A stretch of DNA of 64,000 nucleotides from Enoplolaimus lenunculus (Eukaryota > Nematoda > Enoplea > Enoplida > Thoracostomopsidae). The stretch's first letter is position 1. Every line of letters starts with the position of its first letter. A program made the translations under genes and the position numbers. A model generated the notes under the pieces. The model did no database searches. It was not told the origin of the DNA and saw only the letters and a list, made by a program, of their open reading frames with translations. Shown one piece after another: positions 13,401 to 25,253 of this stretch. The stretch lies in contig JASANG010000846.1 of the NCBI GenBank assembly GCA_030248215.1, positions 81,284 to 145,283 of the forward strand, given 5' to 3'.

Positions 13401-16400
13401 TGAAGCTGAAATTCTGTTTAATGACCTACTCAAAAATAGCGAAATCGAATGTAGAACAACAAAGAATGACCGATACGGGGGGTTTTCTTTTTACACACTA
13501 GCCATTGTTACATTCTCTGCAACTGCGACTACTAATCATCTGTCAATATCCGTTTAGGTGTGGACGCATTTTGACTCCAAAGCTTGCCCTGGTCAGTCTA
13601 CAGGCGTAAAAGTACGCTTAGAAAATGGTATTCTTGGGTTTATTCCGATTAAATACATTTCCGACAAACGTGTGGATAATCCAGAAGATCGAGTTTTGGT
13701 AAATAGTTTCCTTAAATGATTGCTTCTTGTTTGTATCTTGTGTTAAAAATTGAGGCGTTTGTTTTACTATGTATGTTCGCATAATATTCGACCGTAAACA
13801 CTTAGTTATTAGACTTGTTCTTTTAATTTTAAGCGTTACATGGTCAGTGTTGATATTGTCGGTTTTTTGTTTTAACAACGAGTTTTTAGCTTGAAATTTG
13901 CGTTGCTTTGCCCATGCATTGTTATACCTTATTTTGTGTTTACTAGTTTATATTTCATTTAGGTCGATATGCCGTTGTATTGCCGGGTACTTAAGATTGA
14001 CATTCAGAGATTCACTGCCGAGCTGAGTTGTCGCACATCAGATTTGGTTGATTCAGAATCTCAATTTAGGTTAGGCACGCTTCTTGGTATTACGTAACTG
14101 TTTTATAAGCAAACTTCGGTACTAGTTTCAAACAAACAGTATTTTAAGACTTAAACTCGTCATTCTTAGTTTTATGCAGTCACGGCCAGAAAGTTGAAAT
14201 TTTTGGTTCGCGACCACTCGCATCTAGTTGGAACATGACCGCATGTGCTCTTAATTTTGTGAATGACTGTATGTCGTCGAATATACACTTCCGATTATAG
14301 GCCGCCGAAAGACATGCATTACGCAAGTACGGTTGAAGCAGAAGATAAGAAAGAAGAGGAACGGCGGGTGAAAGAAAAGCAGAATGCTCAAGGACAAAGT
14401 ATGTTTTGTCCTACAGGCTCTTTGTTTTTCTGTGTGGTTTTATGTGTAAAGTTTCCTGCTGTGTGCAAGTTATTTTAAAGTAACATTACGTAACTGCGTT
14501 GCTGTTGTCAACTTAGTTAATTTTTCAGAATACGTAAACAGAGTGATTGCTCACCCATTATTCCATAATGTAACATTCAACGACGCTGTGAAAATGCTTG
14601 ATAGTTGCGAGCAGGGTGAAGTTATAATACGCCCAAGCAGCAAGGTGAGTCGCATGATAGTTGACTGAATTGTCAATGGCTGTAATGAAGTGGTATATAT
14701 TGCGCGGAATGGTTCTGAAGGCTGTTATGCTTGCCGTGCATTCATGTAACGCCGCGCGCTACAAACTTTGTTACAGATATGTTCCGTTGTCTGGGCATCA
14801 TCGTAATTGAACTATATAGCACTGAATGTCACCAGAGTACAGCATAGTGCTAGGTTTTTCAACACTAATATTAGTAATGTGGTCGGTTTAGGAATAACTA
14901 CTAACTAAAACGAGCAATACATTACAGGTTTATATAGTGGGACAGATTACTATGTACAGACTCCACCTGGTGCAAATGAGACCAATATAACTTGAACTCA
15001 TTTCAGAATATGTAGTTTCACTATAATGGATTTTGATTGAAAACTTCTGATTGAAAAGTTGCTTTAGTTATATAGCCGTAATTTTCGTAACATTTTAAAT
15101 ATTAGGGTACAAATCATTTGACATTAACGTGGAAAGTAACTGACACAATATGCCAGCACGTTGATATCCGTGAAGACGGCAAGCCGAATCAATTTAGCCT
15201 TGGTCGATCTTTGTGGATTGGAGACGAGGTATTCTAAGAAGCGAAATTAGCTTTTGATGGTTTAAAAGTAACAGTGACTCACAGGATGAAAGCAGTATTA
15301 ATTTCTGATTTTTAACCAGAGCAGCAATCAGTTGCCTACGGTCGGAGCTTGATTAGAATCACAATCAAATAATTGTAAGCATGGCGATTTGCTTTTATTA
15401 TTACATTATGATTAGTTTTCATTTTATTGTTTTAGGAGTTCGAGGACCTTGATGAAATAGTTGCTCGTTATATTCAACCAATGGCAGGCCATGCTCGTGA
15501 TATATTGTCTTACAAATATTGTCTCGACTCAAACGGGGGTGATCGTCGCATTGTTGAAGTTCATTTGCATAATGAATTTAAGAAGAACATGTCTAAAATA
15601 CCGTAAGTTGTTGGAGATTGCTGTTCACCTCAACAGGATGGCCAGACCGAAACTAAATGGTACAAACGAGACTCGGGACTGGACACGTACACATTGCGCT
15701 AGGATTGGGATCTAAACAGTCTGAGCATCATTTTATGGGGACCTCGTGTTATTTCTGCAAATGCAATAGCATCGCGTCTAATTGGGGCCGAGCATGTGAC
15801 TTTTCGAAACCGCAACGATAATAAACCTGTGCACCTGAAGTTATCTGGTCATTTGGTGAATCTTTTTGTTTTAGATACTGTATAAGCCCAAATAAAGAGT
15901 ATCCGGGCAAATTCATGCTTAGCTATTTACCACCAAAAACAGATACAGTTCGTCATGAATTTGTAACCGTGACGCCTGAAGGATTTCGATATCGTCGCCA
16001 AATGTTCGATAGTCTTGGACGTTTGTTACGATGGTTTAAAGAACATTTTAGAGAGCCTATACCCGGTTAGTTCATTATTATGTTATTTTATTTCCTCCTA
16101 TCAGTATGTAAACATTTGGGTTTTGGAGTTAACTGTAATTAGCCTAAGGCTTAAATTGAATCAACTAATACTTACCAGTTGTAGTGGAACTACGTGTATG
16201 GAGTGAAGCTTGGACATACGTTTGTTGAATAGTTTACTAAACTTTCCAAAGTGCTAATGCGCATAACGTATGTTTTAGCCCAGTTAGCACTTTTTCCAGT
16301 CGTCGAGTTCAATGTTACAAGCTACAAAGCCTAATTTTGGAGTCGGGTAGATAACAAATTTCCAAGAGTCGAAAATTTTAATCAGTATTTACATTCCCCA

Positions 16401-18075
16401 TGCTCAAATACCCCATGGTCGACAAATCTCAATTGTACAGTAAACACGTATGTATACGATAATATCTATACTGTCACAGATTGCATACCTAACATTAATT
16501 GTCGGGTAGCTAACTAATTTGAAGGAGATCCAGTCTCTAAACGCTATATTTAAGTTTCTCATGGCCGGAAACCTTGAAGCTAACAGCACACTGTGGCTTA
16601 TAAAAGGTGCCTGTATTCCCCAACTTAACTGCTATAGTTGGCAGAGCTTATAATATGCAAATTAGATAAGGTCTATCCAATTATTTAAATTGGTATAAAA
16701 CTGAAAACGGCTTAGTATTTTGAAACCCCAATGCGAACTTAACACCCCACGATAATCAGCTTTTTAACAAAAAACGTAAACCAGCTGTTCTTTAGATTCT
16801 CGTTAGGCGGACAGACGGGCGGACATCCACATTTCCATTTCCGAGTACAAAACATAACAAGCTTCGCGAAACTCCTACCTTCGCTCGGAGTTTTGTTTCC
16901 TTCTCCCACTTTCTATCACAATCACTAACCGAGTGTTCGCCTGTTTTGAAATTATGCTCAAATTCGCTTAACAAACTATAGCAGCTGGGCATATACGCAT
17001 TCATGGTTATCTCGACAGGTGATGTAACTTTTTCAGGTGCAGTGACTCCGAGAGCTACACCATTGGATAGTAGATCCGTATATACAGGTTAGCTTTTCAG
17101 AAAAATTCTGAGTAATAAATCTATCTGGCTGAAATTGAACTGATATTGGTTTGCTTAGTTTCATTTTACATCTTTTTTGTCAATTCGTCCGTTGTTCACA
17201 CAATTACAGTTCAAATCCAGCGTAAAGTGGTTATAATTAAAACGCTGTAATTATGAATTGTTTTAATGTGGAAAAATAATACATTCGTACTGCGGAGAAA
17301 TAATCACAATTTAATGCAAATATTATTCTGGCTTGTTTAAATTTAAATTTATTTTGTAACAGGCCTTGATAGCTTGTCTTCGACAAGAACTCCGAATATG
17401 TACGGTGGCGGTACACCTGTCGCCGCTGGTGGTCAATCGGCAATGATGGCCGCGGCGGCAGCTATGATGCTAGGAACCCCCGCTGGTCATAACTCAATTG
17501 TTGGTGGGGCACCAAACGCAACCCCGCGACCAACATACATGATGACACCTGGACAGCTTGCAGCGGCAGCTGCTGCGTACGCTGCTGCAAACAATCCTAA
17601 TTTTGTCGCTCAGATGGCGTCACCGGGAGGCGCAACGAGCATTGGATCTGGTCAATTGCAACAACGAAACGATATTGCAGCCGCGTGGTCATCTAATTTA
17701 GCATCGACTTCTCAACTGGCTCCGGTACCAGGTAGTTATAGTCCTTCCACTGGCTTAACGTCACATGTCGGATATACACATGGCGCAGGTACTCCGTCAT
17801 TTGGAACCGGTGGCAGACAAACCCCAGGCCAAATTCCTACTGGTGGTTTAGACGTATTTGGTTCTGGTCGCAATACACCGCGTTCGACAGGTATTCCTCG
17901 CATGGGCGCACCTCTTCAATCCGGGTTTTCAAGATCTGGGTCGGCCACTGCTCCAAATTTAACTCCGCATAGCACAGTGTCAGCTGTTCCATCGCCAGCC
18001 CCGTATAGAACTCCTCGTTTAAATGCCGAGGGTGGTGCTATTAGAAGCGGCACGGCTGGGACGCCAAACTATTAG
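1441..18075 (+). CDS. SPT6: Transcription elongation factor SPT6 (26 visible exons, 5' end missing)
   Basis: SPT6 is a histone chaperone that travels with RNA polymerase II. Exons: 1441-1524, 1971-2056, 2200-2551, 5158-5263, 5454-5565, 7003-8214, 8439-8552, 8773-8916, 9214-9338, 9547-9765, 9984-10095, 10518-10748, 11034-11207, 11362-11480, 11765-11912, 12127-12274, 13148-13296, 13558-13698, 13963-14069, 14301-14398, 14529-14644, 15106-15228, 15436-15602, 15875-16065, 17037-17087, 17363-18075. All introns are GT-AG and phases agree, giving 1779 residues plus stop. In order: acidic N-terminus; [11 protein letters not shown], like the IWS1/Spn1-binding motif; helix-turn-helix core with [16 protein letters not shown]; YqgF-like fold (9214-10095); helix-hairpin-helix with [15 protein letters not shown]; death-like domain with [11 protein letters not shown]1 domain; tandem SH2 (14529-16065) with IIRPSSKG; then a low-complexity Gly/Ala/Ser/Thr/Pro tail. 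Human SUPT6H is ~1726 residues and aligns by memory throughout. About 50 N-terminal residues are absent. The acceptor at 2200 is the weakest boundary. Confidence 0.96.
3326..3990. repeat. 290-bp tandem repeat, about 2.3 copies
   Basis: The word TTTCTGAGGTAAGATTTTG or a near match starts at 3326, 3616 and 3906, exactly 290 bases apart. The third copy is cut short near 3990. Each full unit carries GAAATTCCGAGT-type and TTTCGGGTTTTG words. It is intronic and shows no coding potential. Confidence 0.85.
4061..4410. mobile_element. hAT-type MITE with GATTCGG word array
   Basis: A 350-bp element runs from CAGGGTGGCA at 4061 to TGCCACCCTG at 4410, a perfect 10-bp inverted repeat. Flanks gtataata (4053-4060) and ggataata (4411-4418) match at 7 of 8 bases, as expected for the 8-bp target duplication of hAT elements. 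Both subterminal regions repeat GATTCGG. There is no transposase, so it is non-autonomous. Confidence 0.85.
6380..6930 (+). repeat. Interspersed repeat A, plus orientation, in an SPT6 intron
   Basis: It starts near a GTCGAAAGGTGGATGTCCG word, passes through two related blocks ending in AATTAGTTAATAGCTAATTTGCAT-like text, and ends near GAGCTTCGCTCAA. Reverse-oriented copies lie at about 480-1140 and 16260-16920. The ends are not sharply defined and no open frame is seen. Confidence 0.65.
12345..13086. mobile_element. hAT-superfamily transposon relic in an SPT6 intron
   Basis: Ends are CAGGGATGGGCGATCTCGG at 12345 and its near-inverse ending CGCCCATCCTTG at 13086. Subterminal CTCGGTCTCG words follow on both sides. 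At 12491-12562 the plus strand encodes [20 protein letters not shown], which resembles the C-terminal dimerisation block of hAT transposases (consensus LA..YL.I......SERL). No convincing 8-bp target duplication is visible, and most of the transposase is gone. Confidence 0.75.
16260..16920 (-). repeat. Interspersed repeat A, minus orientation, in an SPT6 intron
   Basis: Shares with the other copies the GTACAAAACATAA word, the adjacent AAGCTTCGCGAAACTCC segment, and the GACGGGCGGACATCC stretch. It lies between the tandem-SH2 exon ending at 16065 and the short exon at 17037. Confidence 0.55.
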
Positions 18076-18076
18076 C

Positions 18077-18082
18077 AATAAA
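18077..18082 (+). promoter_or_regulatory. Poly(A) signal of SPT6
   Basis: A canonical AATAAA begins two bases after the SPT6 stop codon (TAG at 18073-18075). If used, the 3' UTR would be only about 15-30 nt. The hexamer is seen directly; its use is inferred. Confidence 0.5.
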
Positions 18083-20243
18083 ACGCCCATCCATTCTGTT
18101 TACTACTTATGCAAGCGTTGTGATTTCTCTGCATTTCGAAAGCGATGTGTCGGTTTCTAGAAGCGAATGTAGCTTAGCAAGTTAAAGTAACAATCCCTAC
18201 GCAGAGATCAAGATGTTGAAATATTTGGACTAATAGAAGTTTATACCACTGTTGTTTTCAGTACTAAGATAAATCGTTGGTGCTTTTTATCATTCGGAAC
18301 TAAATCTAGTAGTGGAATTTAGACAATACGTGGGTGGTAAAATAATCAGTCATTCATTGACTGGGTTTCTGACATCTTGTCTACAGTCTCAGTAAGTCCA
18401 ATGTTACTACGCCAGGACTGTTTGAGTTTGTACCACGTCTATTTTGGTCTTTGACTTAAGTGTATACTTAACGCTTTCAAAAACGAGAAAGAAATAAATT
18501 AGGATTTCAGAAACAAAGCCATAATGTGAGACTCCGAAAAGAAATTACATTTTATTACCTACACATAAACGACGTCATAACGTAGATGACCCAGTGTGAT
18601 ACGTTCCGTTTTCGACAATCTTGTTGCAAGCTTTTTACTGAGGTTTGAACAAAGCGGCACTTTGTTAAATCCATAATGTACTTGAATTAAACTTGCTTTG
18701 TGTTTTGAATATTTTGTGCCGACAGGTCACTTTCAGTACAGTCGTAGAGTAAACTTTCCTGAGCTATCGATTTTGAGCTGATAAAGCAATTTCTCAACAG
18801 TGTTGGGGATTCGCGAATGAAAGTGCATTTTTCTAAAACGTCAGGGTTGCGATTCGCACGTTATCTTTTTACCACAGCAGTAAAACTCTGTCGGTTATAA
18901 GCATCTAGTTTTTGATACAGCAATTTTCCGATTATTAAAAAAGTCCAAACCTTAGACTTAGTTTCGCGGGAAAGAGAATGTTTCCCGTCTATGAACCAAA
19001 GTTTTAAGGTTTCATTTTTTTCCATACAACTGAGGCATGCAACTGTTTACTGAACTTAGATTTTGTAAAATAGCGGATGCACCGATCTTTTTTCAGCGTT
19101 CAGAGAGCGTTAAAATTTAACGTTTGCCGTTAAAGTGATATTAGTAGGGTACTACACCACTAACTTTGTGCTTGAGCGTCGAACAGCTAAAATTACTGCA
19201 TTAGAGTTCTTGGCTGTACCGGCCAATGTTGCCTTAAAGGCCGTCTCATTTTTCCGGGAAAGCAATGTACCAGGAGTACACGCAACTAATATAATTGGAA
19301 CGGCGGGAGCGTTGGGCAACATTGACAGCGGGTCAGTTTGGACAGTGACGGTCTTGGGACAGTTGGAGAGAAGGACAGCTGGGTCGACAACAAGGAAAAG
19401 CTCCTCCACATAGATAAATTTTCCCAAATTGCATTCTCTGTGAGGCTGCCGCCCAATGAATCCCCCAAGTTTAGGGCACCATAAGAAGGATTGTGGGCTG
19501 TCGCCACACCACAAATCGTCACACTAAGCTATTCATTATTGGAGCACTTATCGTACTCAGCCTCAGCGTCCCTTGAAACTGGGGGTCGGAGGATGCTGCA
19601 ACCCCCCCCCCCCCCGAAGAAAAGTAAAAACTGCTTCGACTGCAGCACATTCTCAGTGTATATGTTAAAATTTTGGATGAAATTCGTAACTATATTTGAT
19701 TTCGAACAATTATAGCATATTTGTAAAGAAACATTGCGAGATATGTACGTGATTTATAACTAATTTTGAACGTAAAAATAACAGAATTTCCGTTCGCACC
19801 GGCCCCAAAAATATCTGCCGGTTTACAACGCGTAGGGGTCGGAAAATCGGATCATTTGGCTTGACTTTTCTGCAGGCTGGTTCATCTAGAATGGTGAAAT
19901 CGTTATTATTGCAAGGAAATCAGTGTCTGTGGTTCGCCTTGCAAACTTTATTAGACATGAGCTGCGTCCTCATGTCCCATTAAATTTCGGTGTCATGAAA
20001 TCGAAAATTTGCTTTTTGCTAATCAGTGGACTTTAAATTGTCATGTTAGGTCTTGATGAACTTAAAACAGCTTGAAAGTTGAAGCTCAACATTAGCGATC
20101 AATTCATTTAAGAAACATGTTTTTATGCTTTCAAAGTACAAAAATGTTCTACGCTCATTATGGTTTTGAAAATATGAGTTTTGTTCCTGCTAACATAGCA
20201 AAATGTGAATAAATAATTTGAGTAACATATTTAATTCCAAGGC
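18083..20243. other. Intergenic region between SPT6 and the SMYD-like gene
   Basis: No supported gene. A 120-codon minus-strand frame at 19152-19514 overlaps plus-strand frames and matches no family I know. A 14-15 base C run lies at about 19602-19616. A word of about 45 bases near 19749-19795 recurs at 21896-21940, so an interspersed repeat fragment is present. Confidence 0.6.
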
Positions 20244-21668
20244 ATGAAATCAGTCGAACAGTCAATTGTTTTGCGGCACAAAGGCAATGCAGTATATCGT
20301 GACCAAAAACTATCAGAAGCACTGCAGCTGTATAGTTTAGCTGCTTTGATGGCTCCTATCAATTGTGTTGAGATAGCGTTGGCATACTCAAATCGCTCTA
20401 CAGTGCTATTTGAACTGAAACGCTATGACGAATCATTGCGTGATATAAAACGTGCACTTTCTCAACACTGCCTAATAGACAGTTCTGTGATTGAACGACT
20501 TCAGCGGAGGCAAACGAAGTGTCATGAACTGTTAGCAGATGTGTCATGTTATAATTGTGATAGCCCAGGAAATGGCTTGAGTCCTGATAGTTCGCTTAGC
20601 GTCAATTTGCATTGTAGCGATTTTTATTCAGCTCAAATGAACTGTAACATTGTTCGAGTTGCATTCAATTCAGCGGATGGACGACACTTGATTGCAGTGG
20701 AAAATATTCAACCAAACACAGTTGTATTACGCGAAACTCCGTTTACAACAATATTACTACCACTGTACTTAACGTCACGATGCTGGACGTGTACGAAACC
20801 ATTGCCGCTTGACTGGATAGCGTGCACGAATTGTACTGATGTTCGATATTGCAATGAAGAGTGCGCCTGCGATCCAGTAAATAAAGTTATTCATCGTATT
20901 GAATGCAGCTATGTATCTACGTTGATACAAACTGGACTAATGCATTTGTCAGTACGAACACTCGCGTTGTTACTCACTGAATCATCAGAAACGTTTGATT
21001 CGAATTTTTTCGCCGCAAATGTTAACTCAGTAACAAATATGTCGTACCCGTCCGAAGCTGATATATTGAATGGCTCGTTTTCGTGCTACAAGGCTACTGT
21101 CGCTCTTCAAAATCATGTCCCAACAGCAAAACATGATGATCTAGTGGAAACAGTGCTAAGCCACCTGAAGCCGTTGGGTGTATTTTCACGATTTGCTCCG
21201 ATTTATTGTAAAGAATTGTGTGTTAGTACGGCTGAGAGTGGTAACACAGAGGAAGTGATTGCAGTGAGTATTGCTAATTTGATCGTTGCAATTACTATGA
21301 AACTGATTGTAAACGCTCATTGTATTACTCCATCTGAAGAGAGTCGTCGTGGACATATGAAAATAAATAGCGAACTTGGGATGGTTAGTCAAAATGAAGT
21401 GTCCGTGGCGACAGGACTATACCCTTTAACTGCGTTAATGAACCATTCATGTGTTCCGAATATTCGAATTGATTTTGACGGTAATGTAGCTGAAGTTCGG
21501 ACGGTGAAGTTTGTTGCTAAAGGTTCCCAGTTGCTCAATTGTTACGGGCCACTGGCTTCGGCGACGAAATATGACGAAAGGCAAGAAATGCTAATGGAAC
21601 AGTATAACTTTTGGTGTCATTGTGAAGCTTGTGAGAAAGAAAAAAGAGATCAGTTTGAAAGGAAGTAA
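20244..21668 (+). CDS. SMYD4: SMYD4-like protein: TPR, MYND zinc finger and SET domain
   Basis: Probable protein-lysine methyltransferase of the SMYD family, 474 residues in one open frame from ATG. Residues ~8-80 resemble TPR helices (LRHKGNAVYRDQKLSEALQLY, then ALAYSNRSTVLFELKRYDES). The SET domain opens near residue 145 with GRHLIAVENI and is split by a MYND finger at ~180-221 (CWTC...CTNC...YCNEEC...HRIEC). The SET core follows: MNHSCVPNIRIDF at ~399-411 and NCYGP at ~432, the cofactor-site motifs. A post-SET CHCEAC cluster sits near 458. The N-terminal TPR plus split SET points to SMYD4 rather than SMYD1-3. It ends just after post-SET, shorter than human SMYD4 (~800), so a C-terminal region is missing. 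A possible donor, GTAAAT at 21665, overlaps the stop, so a spliced extension cannot be excluded. The bases before the ATG (TTCCAAG) resemble an acceptor. Confidence 0.88.
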   Translation: MKSVEQSIVLRHKGNAVYRDQKLSEALQLYSLAALMAPINCVEIALAYSNRSTVLFELKRYDESLRDIKRALSQHCLIDSSVIERLQRRQTKCHELLADVSCYNCDSPGNGLSPDSSLSVNLHCSDFYSAQMNCNIVRVAFNSADGRHLIAVENIQPNTVVLRETPFTTILLPLYLTSRCWTCTKPLPLDWIACTNCTDVRYCNEECACDPVNKVIHRIECSYVSTLIQTGLMHLSVRTLALLLTESSETFDSNFFAANVNSVTNMSYPSEADILNGSFSCYKATVALQNHVPTAKHDDLVETVLSHLKPLGVFSRFAPIYCKELCVSTAESGNTEEVIAVSIANLIVAITMKLIVNAHCITPSEESRRGHMKINSELGMVSQNEVSVATGLYPLTALMNHSCVPNIRIDFDGNVAEVRTVKFVAKGSQLLNCYGPLASATKYDERQEMLMEQYNFWCHCEACEKEKRDQFERK

Positions 21669-24600
21669 ATTCTCACTTTGTTACGGTTTTATTCATCTTC
21701 GACAAAAGATTGCTGTTTTGAAAAAATTGAGATACAATTCAATGTGCTGATGGGCAGAATGGGATTTAGGGATACGAAAATGGAGTTTTTCGAATAGTCA
21801 AACATAAGTGTGAATTGGTGACATCGTTCATTATAAGCTAAAATATTCTATTTTCAAAATTGAATGACTAATTTGACAAAGTTAGGTTAGCGAATTACGT
21901 GATTTATAAGCAATTTTGAGCATAAAAATAACAGAAACTCCGGTATTTCTATTACGGAAACGGAAACGGATACCGATTTTTTATCGGAAACGAAAACAGA
22001 TATCTGGTTTACCCTGCCAGTTACCAAATTAGGCTTTTTAAAAGCAATTTGTTGTAAAAGACAGCCTGCACAACAATTGAAAACCAAACTAAATGCATGG
22101 ATGATGTAAGAATTAAAACAGGTTTTTCCAACGATATCATTGATTGCAGGTTTATATATTTATGTTTCAGCTGTTGTTTAGGCCGAACCGAAGAGACCAG
22201 TTTCAACTGGATAAATGGATGTTTATAACAAGACGTATACCTGCTTTGTGTTGTGTAAATACGTAGTAATTATTGAAATTGTGATAAACACGCTATTGTT
22301 CTTTGTACAATTTTGAACTTAAATTTTGTTCAAATGTTAATTTTTCTGAGGGAGAGGTTTACATATATGCAGTAAATTTAAATAACCTTATATATATTTC
22401 CGTTTAAAATTGTCTTTTTGTTTATCCACAGGTTAAACGATGTAGAGAAGGTGCAATTTTGTTTAGTAATGTATTGAGCGATCGTTTGTGCAATGCTGTT
22501 ACTCGTCTTTGAAAAAAAATAGTTTTTTCATAGTTTTATTAAACTTACGGGATTTAGTAAACAGGCTCCAACTGATGTACCTTATGTTTAATTGGAAAGT
22601 TGTTGTTAAAGTTTATTCTTTTTGTGTTGGTAATATTGAAATATGCTTAGATTTGTATATAAACGGATTCACAAATTTGTGTCTAAAATCAAAGAACATT
22701 TAATTCAGTACCATCATTGTACGACATCACTAAAACCATGTATTTTACAGTAGCACCAGTTTAATACTAATTCCTTTGATACAACGTTTACTGGGTTTGA
22801 AAAGTTCTTTTTTTCTAGGCACTATATTATATATGCATATGCGGCAAATGCTTCAAACGTTACTTGTTCCTTTTGAAGTTCCAACTTTGTACAGATCACT
22901 AAAATTATTAAGCTTAAATTTGGTTAAACTGTACCGTCATTATAGAGTTGCTGCCTTCTACGTAATCAATTTGCATGTTTCTTTTATACGTAGGAAATCA
23001 TTCCTTTAATACCGAAAATTATCAATAACGCGAGTTTTATTTCAACGTGTCTACATAGTTGTAAACTAATAATGTTTTGCTCAATTTTATTTGCACACGT
23101 AGGTGCAAAATTTATTTTGTTATTCCAGTGGGTATTTGATGCATCAAATTTGTAATCAGCATCCTAATCACTTTGTACGACGAGTACAGACTAAAATTAT
23201 TTCGTTGGTAAAACTTCTTTTACATACCGAAAATTGCCAACTAATTTGATATTTATTAAGCCTGCAGCATAACACTCTAGAGAATTGAACCTACCTTCCG
23301 TTTATTTTATAATTTTCCATCTCGCACATTATGGCCGTCGTCTTTCAAAGCCGTCTTTGTTGAACGGTTTCGTATTGATCAGTTATGGGTTACTTCAATG
23401 CAAATAACATTGTGGTCCGGTGGCTCTAAATTATACTTGATTACCATCGATAATCGCTTTAACCGGTATCTTAAAGACTTTGATGCAAATATGTCCCTCT
23501 GTGCATTAAATATGCTAATGGGCCTAAGGCGGTACTCGAGACTTTGAAATGTGGGATTTGCCTGTTAGAAACGTTTAAACTGACTGTAAGTTGCCGTAAT
23601 CTTAAGTTCTTACCTTCTTGAGAGCCTGTGATGTTCGCTAAATTATCTCGGCGCTCTCAATATTTTTGTTTTATCACGTTTTTAATTATATTTCGAATTG
23701 TAACCGTTTTTATATTTAGTTTATTCAGCTATAAGTATACTTGTGAGCCTTGTCATTTTTATCTTCTCTGATGTTGTTACGCAATACGACGTATACACTT
23801 CGTGTTCACGGGGAAATTTTGGCCCTTACAATTACATATCTTCGTTTTGGTGTCCGGCTTATTCTCGTTTAGCGAAATTATAATGAATTTATCTGAATTT
23901 CTTGTTTGAAGTTCATTTTGAAAATTAACTTTTTCGTTTGTTTCACTGTTTCATTGGCAAATTAGTTTATTTGTACCAGTTACAAATTGGAAATATATTT
24001 GTCTTAAGACTGGTGGTTCAGCATTTTACAAACATTTTACGTTTGCAATGCACTGGCTTCGCTCAAAGCCATAAGCTTTTAATTTTCTTAAATTAATCTG
24101 TAATCTGCAACATAATTGACCATTCTTTGTTTATGACGCGATTAAAACCCACAAAATGTGCTCAGCTTTAAAATAATTTTTTGAAGTGTTGGTTTACTAT
24201 GGCTGCGATTTTGTTTTTCTTACAGATTGTGAGAAAGTTTTGTCGATTAACAGTGTAGTGGTCAAGAGTGTTATAGGATTTGTACCAAATATCTAGTGCT
24301 TGCTACTAATAAAAGATAAAAATTCATAAAATACAGTATTGTAACGTTTTTACTGTTTTGAATTTGGCTGCTGAAATTTGAAATTTTGAATGTCAATTGC
24401 CATTATTGAAAAAATTTGAACCTGGTGCAAAAATTTTGTGCGATAAAACATTGTTTTTGCGGTGGTCTATCGCAATATAAAAATAGTAAGGCAGCAGGAT
24501 TCAAGTAGTGATAGAAGACATCAGAGTTGACGGTCAAACCATTTTGCTGAAGACTGAGGTAAAGCAAAATTAGGTATTATGAAACGCAAAGTTTTGTCAA

Positions 24601-25253
24601 AATTTTATTTTTAAGCTTCGTTAAGATTATGAAAAATTTTACTATGGAATTGTTGGAGTCTCCGGCAAAAATTTTAACGGATCCAGATGACAAATTCCTG
24701 CTGGAGCCAGAGGCAGACCTGAGGTTGTACAATTTGTTTTTCTTAAAAAATTTTGCCCATGTTTATATCTTTTTTAAAATGGATATTTAATGAATAAGTG
24801 AAGAGGACTTCCATACGAAATGATCAATGTGTAAAATTTTTGTTTCGTATTCAAAACAGTGTCTCACTAGAATCATAATAATTAAATATTTGTATTTCTA
24901 TCTAGGTACCGCAATTGATTCAGCGGGTAAACTTAATAAAAAGCGTGCGTGATGTTATATTAAAATGTTATTATAGTTAAACTCAACGCAGAAGTTCTTG
25001 AGGCCCCCCAGCGAACTCGACAAAAAATATACTCATCATCGCTAATGCACCGTAATATGTTTATGCGATTGTAAAACTAGCAGGTTGAAACCGGGCGTCC
25101 GCTTCTGGCTTCGGCTTTAAATCAACTTCAGGATTCGGTTGGATTTTTGTTCAGACTCTGACGATTGCGGTAGTAAAATTTTTAGTATTTTGATGAAAGT
25201 TGTACGTCATTCAGTTATTGTTGTTTTGTACACTTACGGTTGCACTATTCTTT

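Noticed and set aside
19152-19514. 120-codon minus frame
   Set aside because: Overlaps a plus frame, lacks splice sites and no recognised domain; kept only as a note on the intergenic region.
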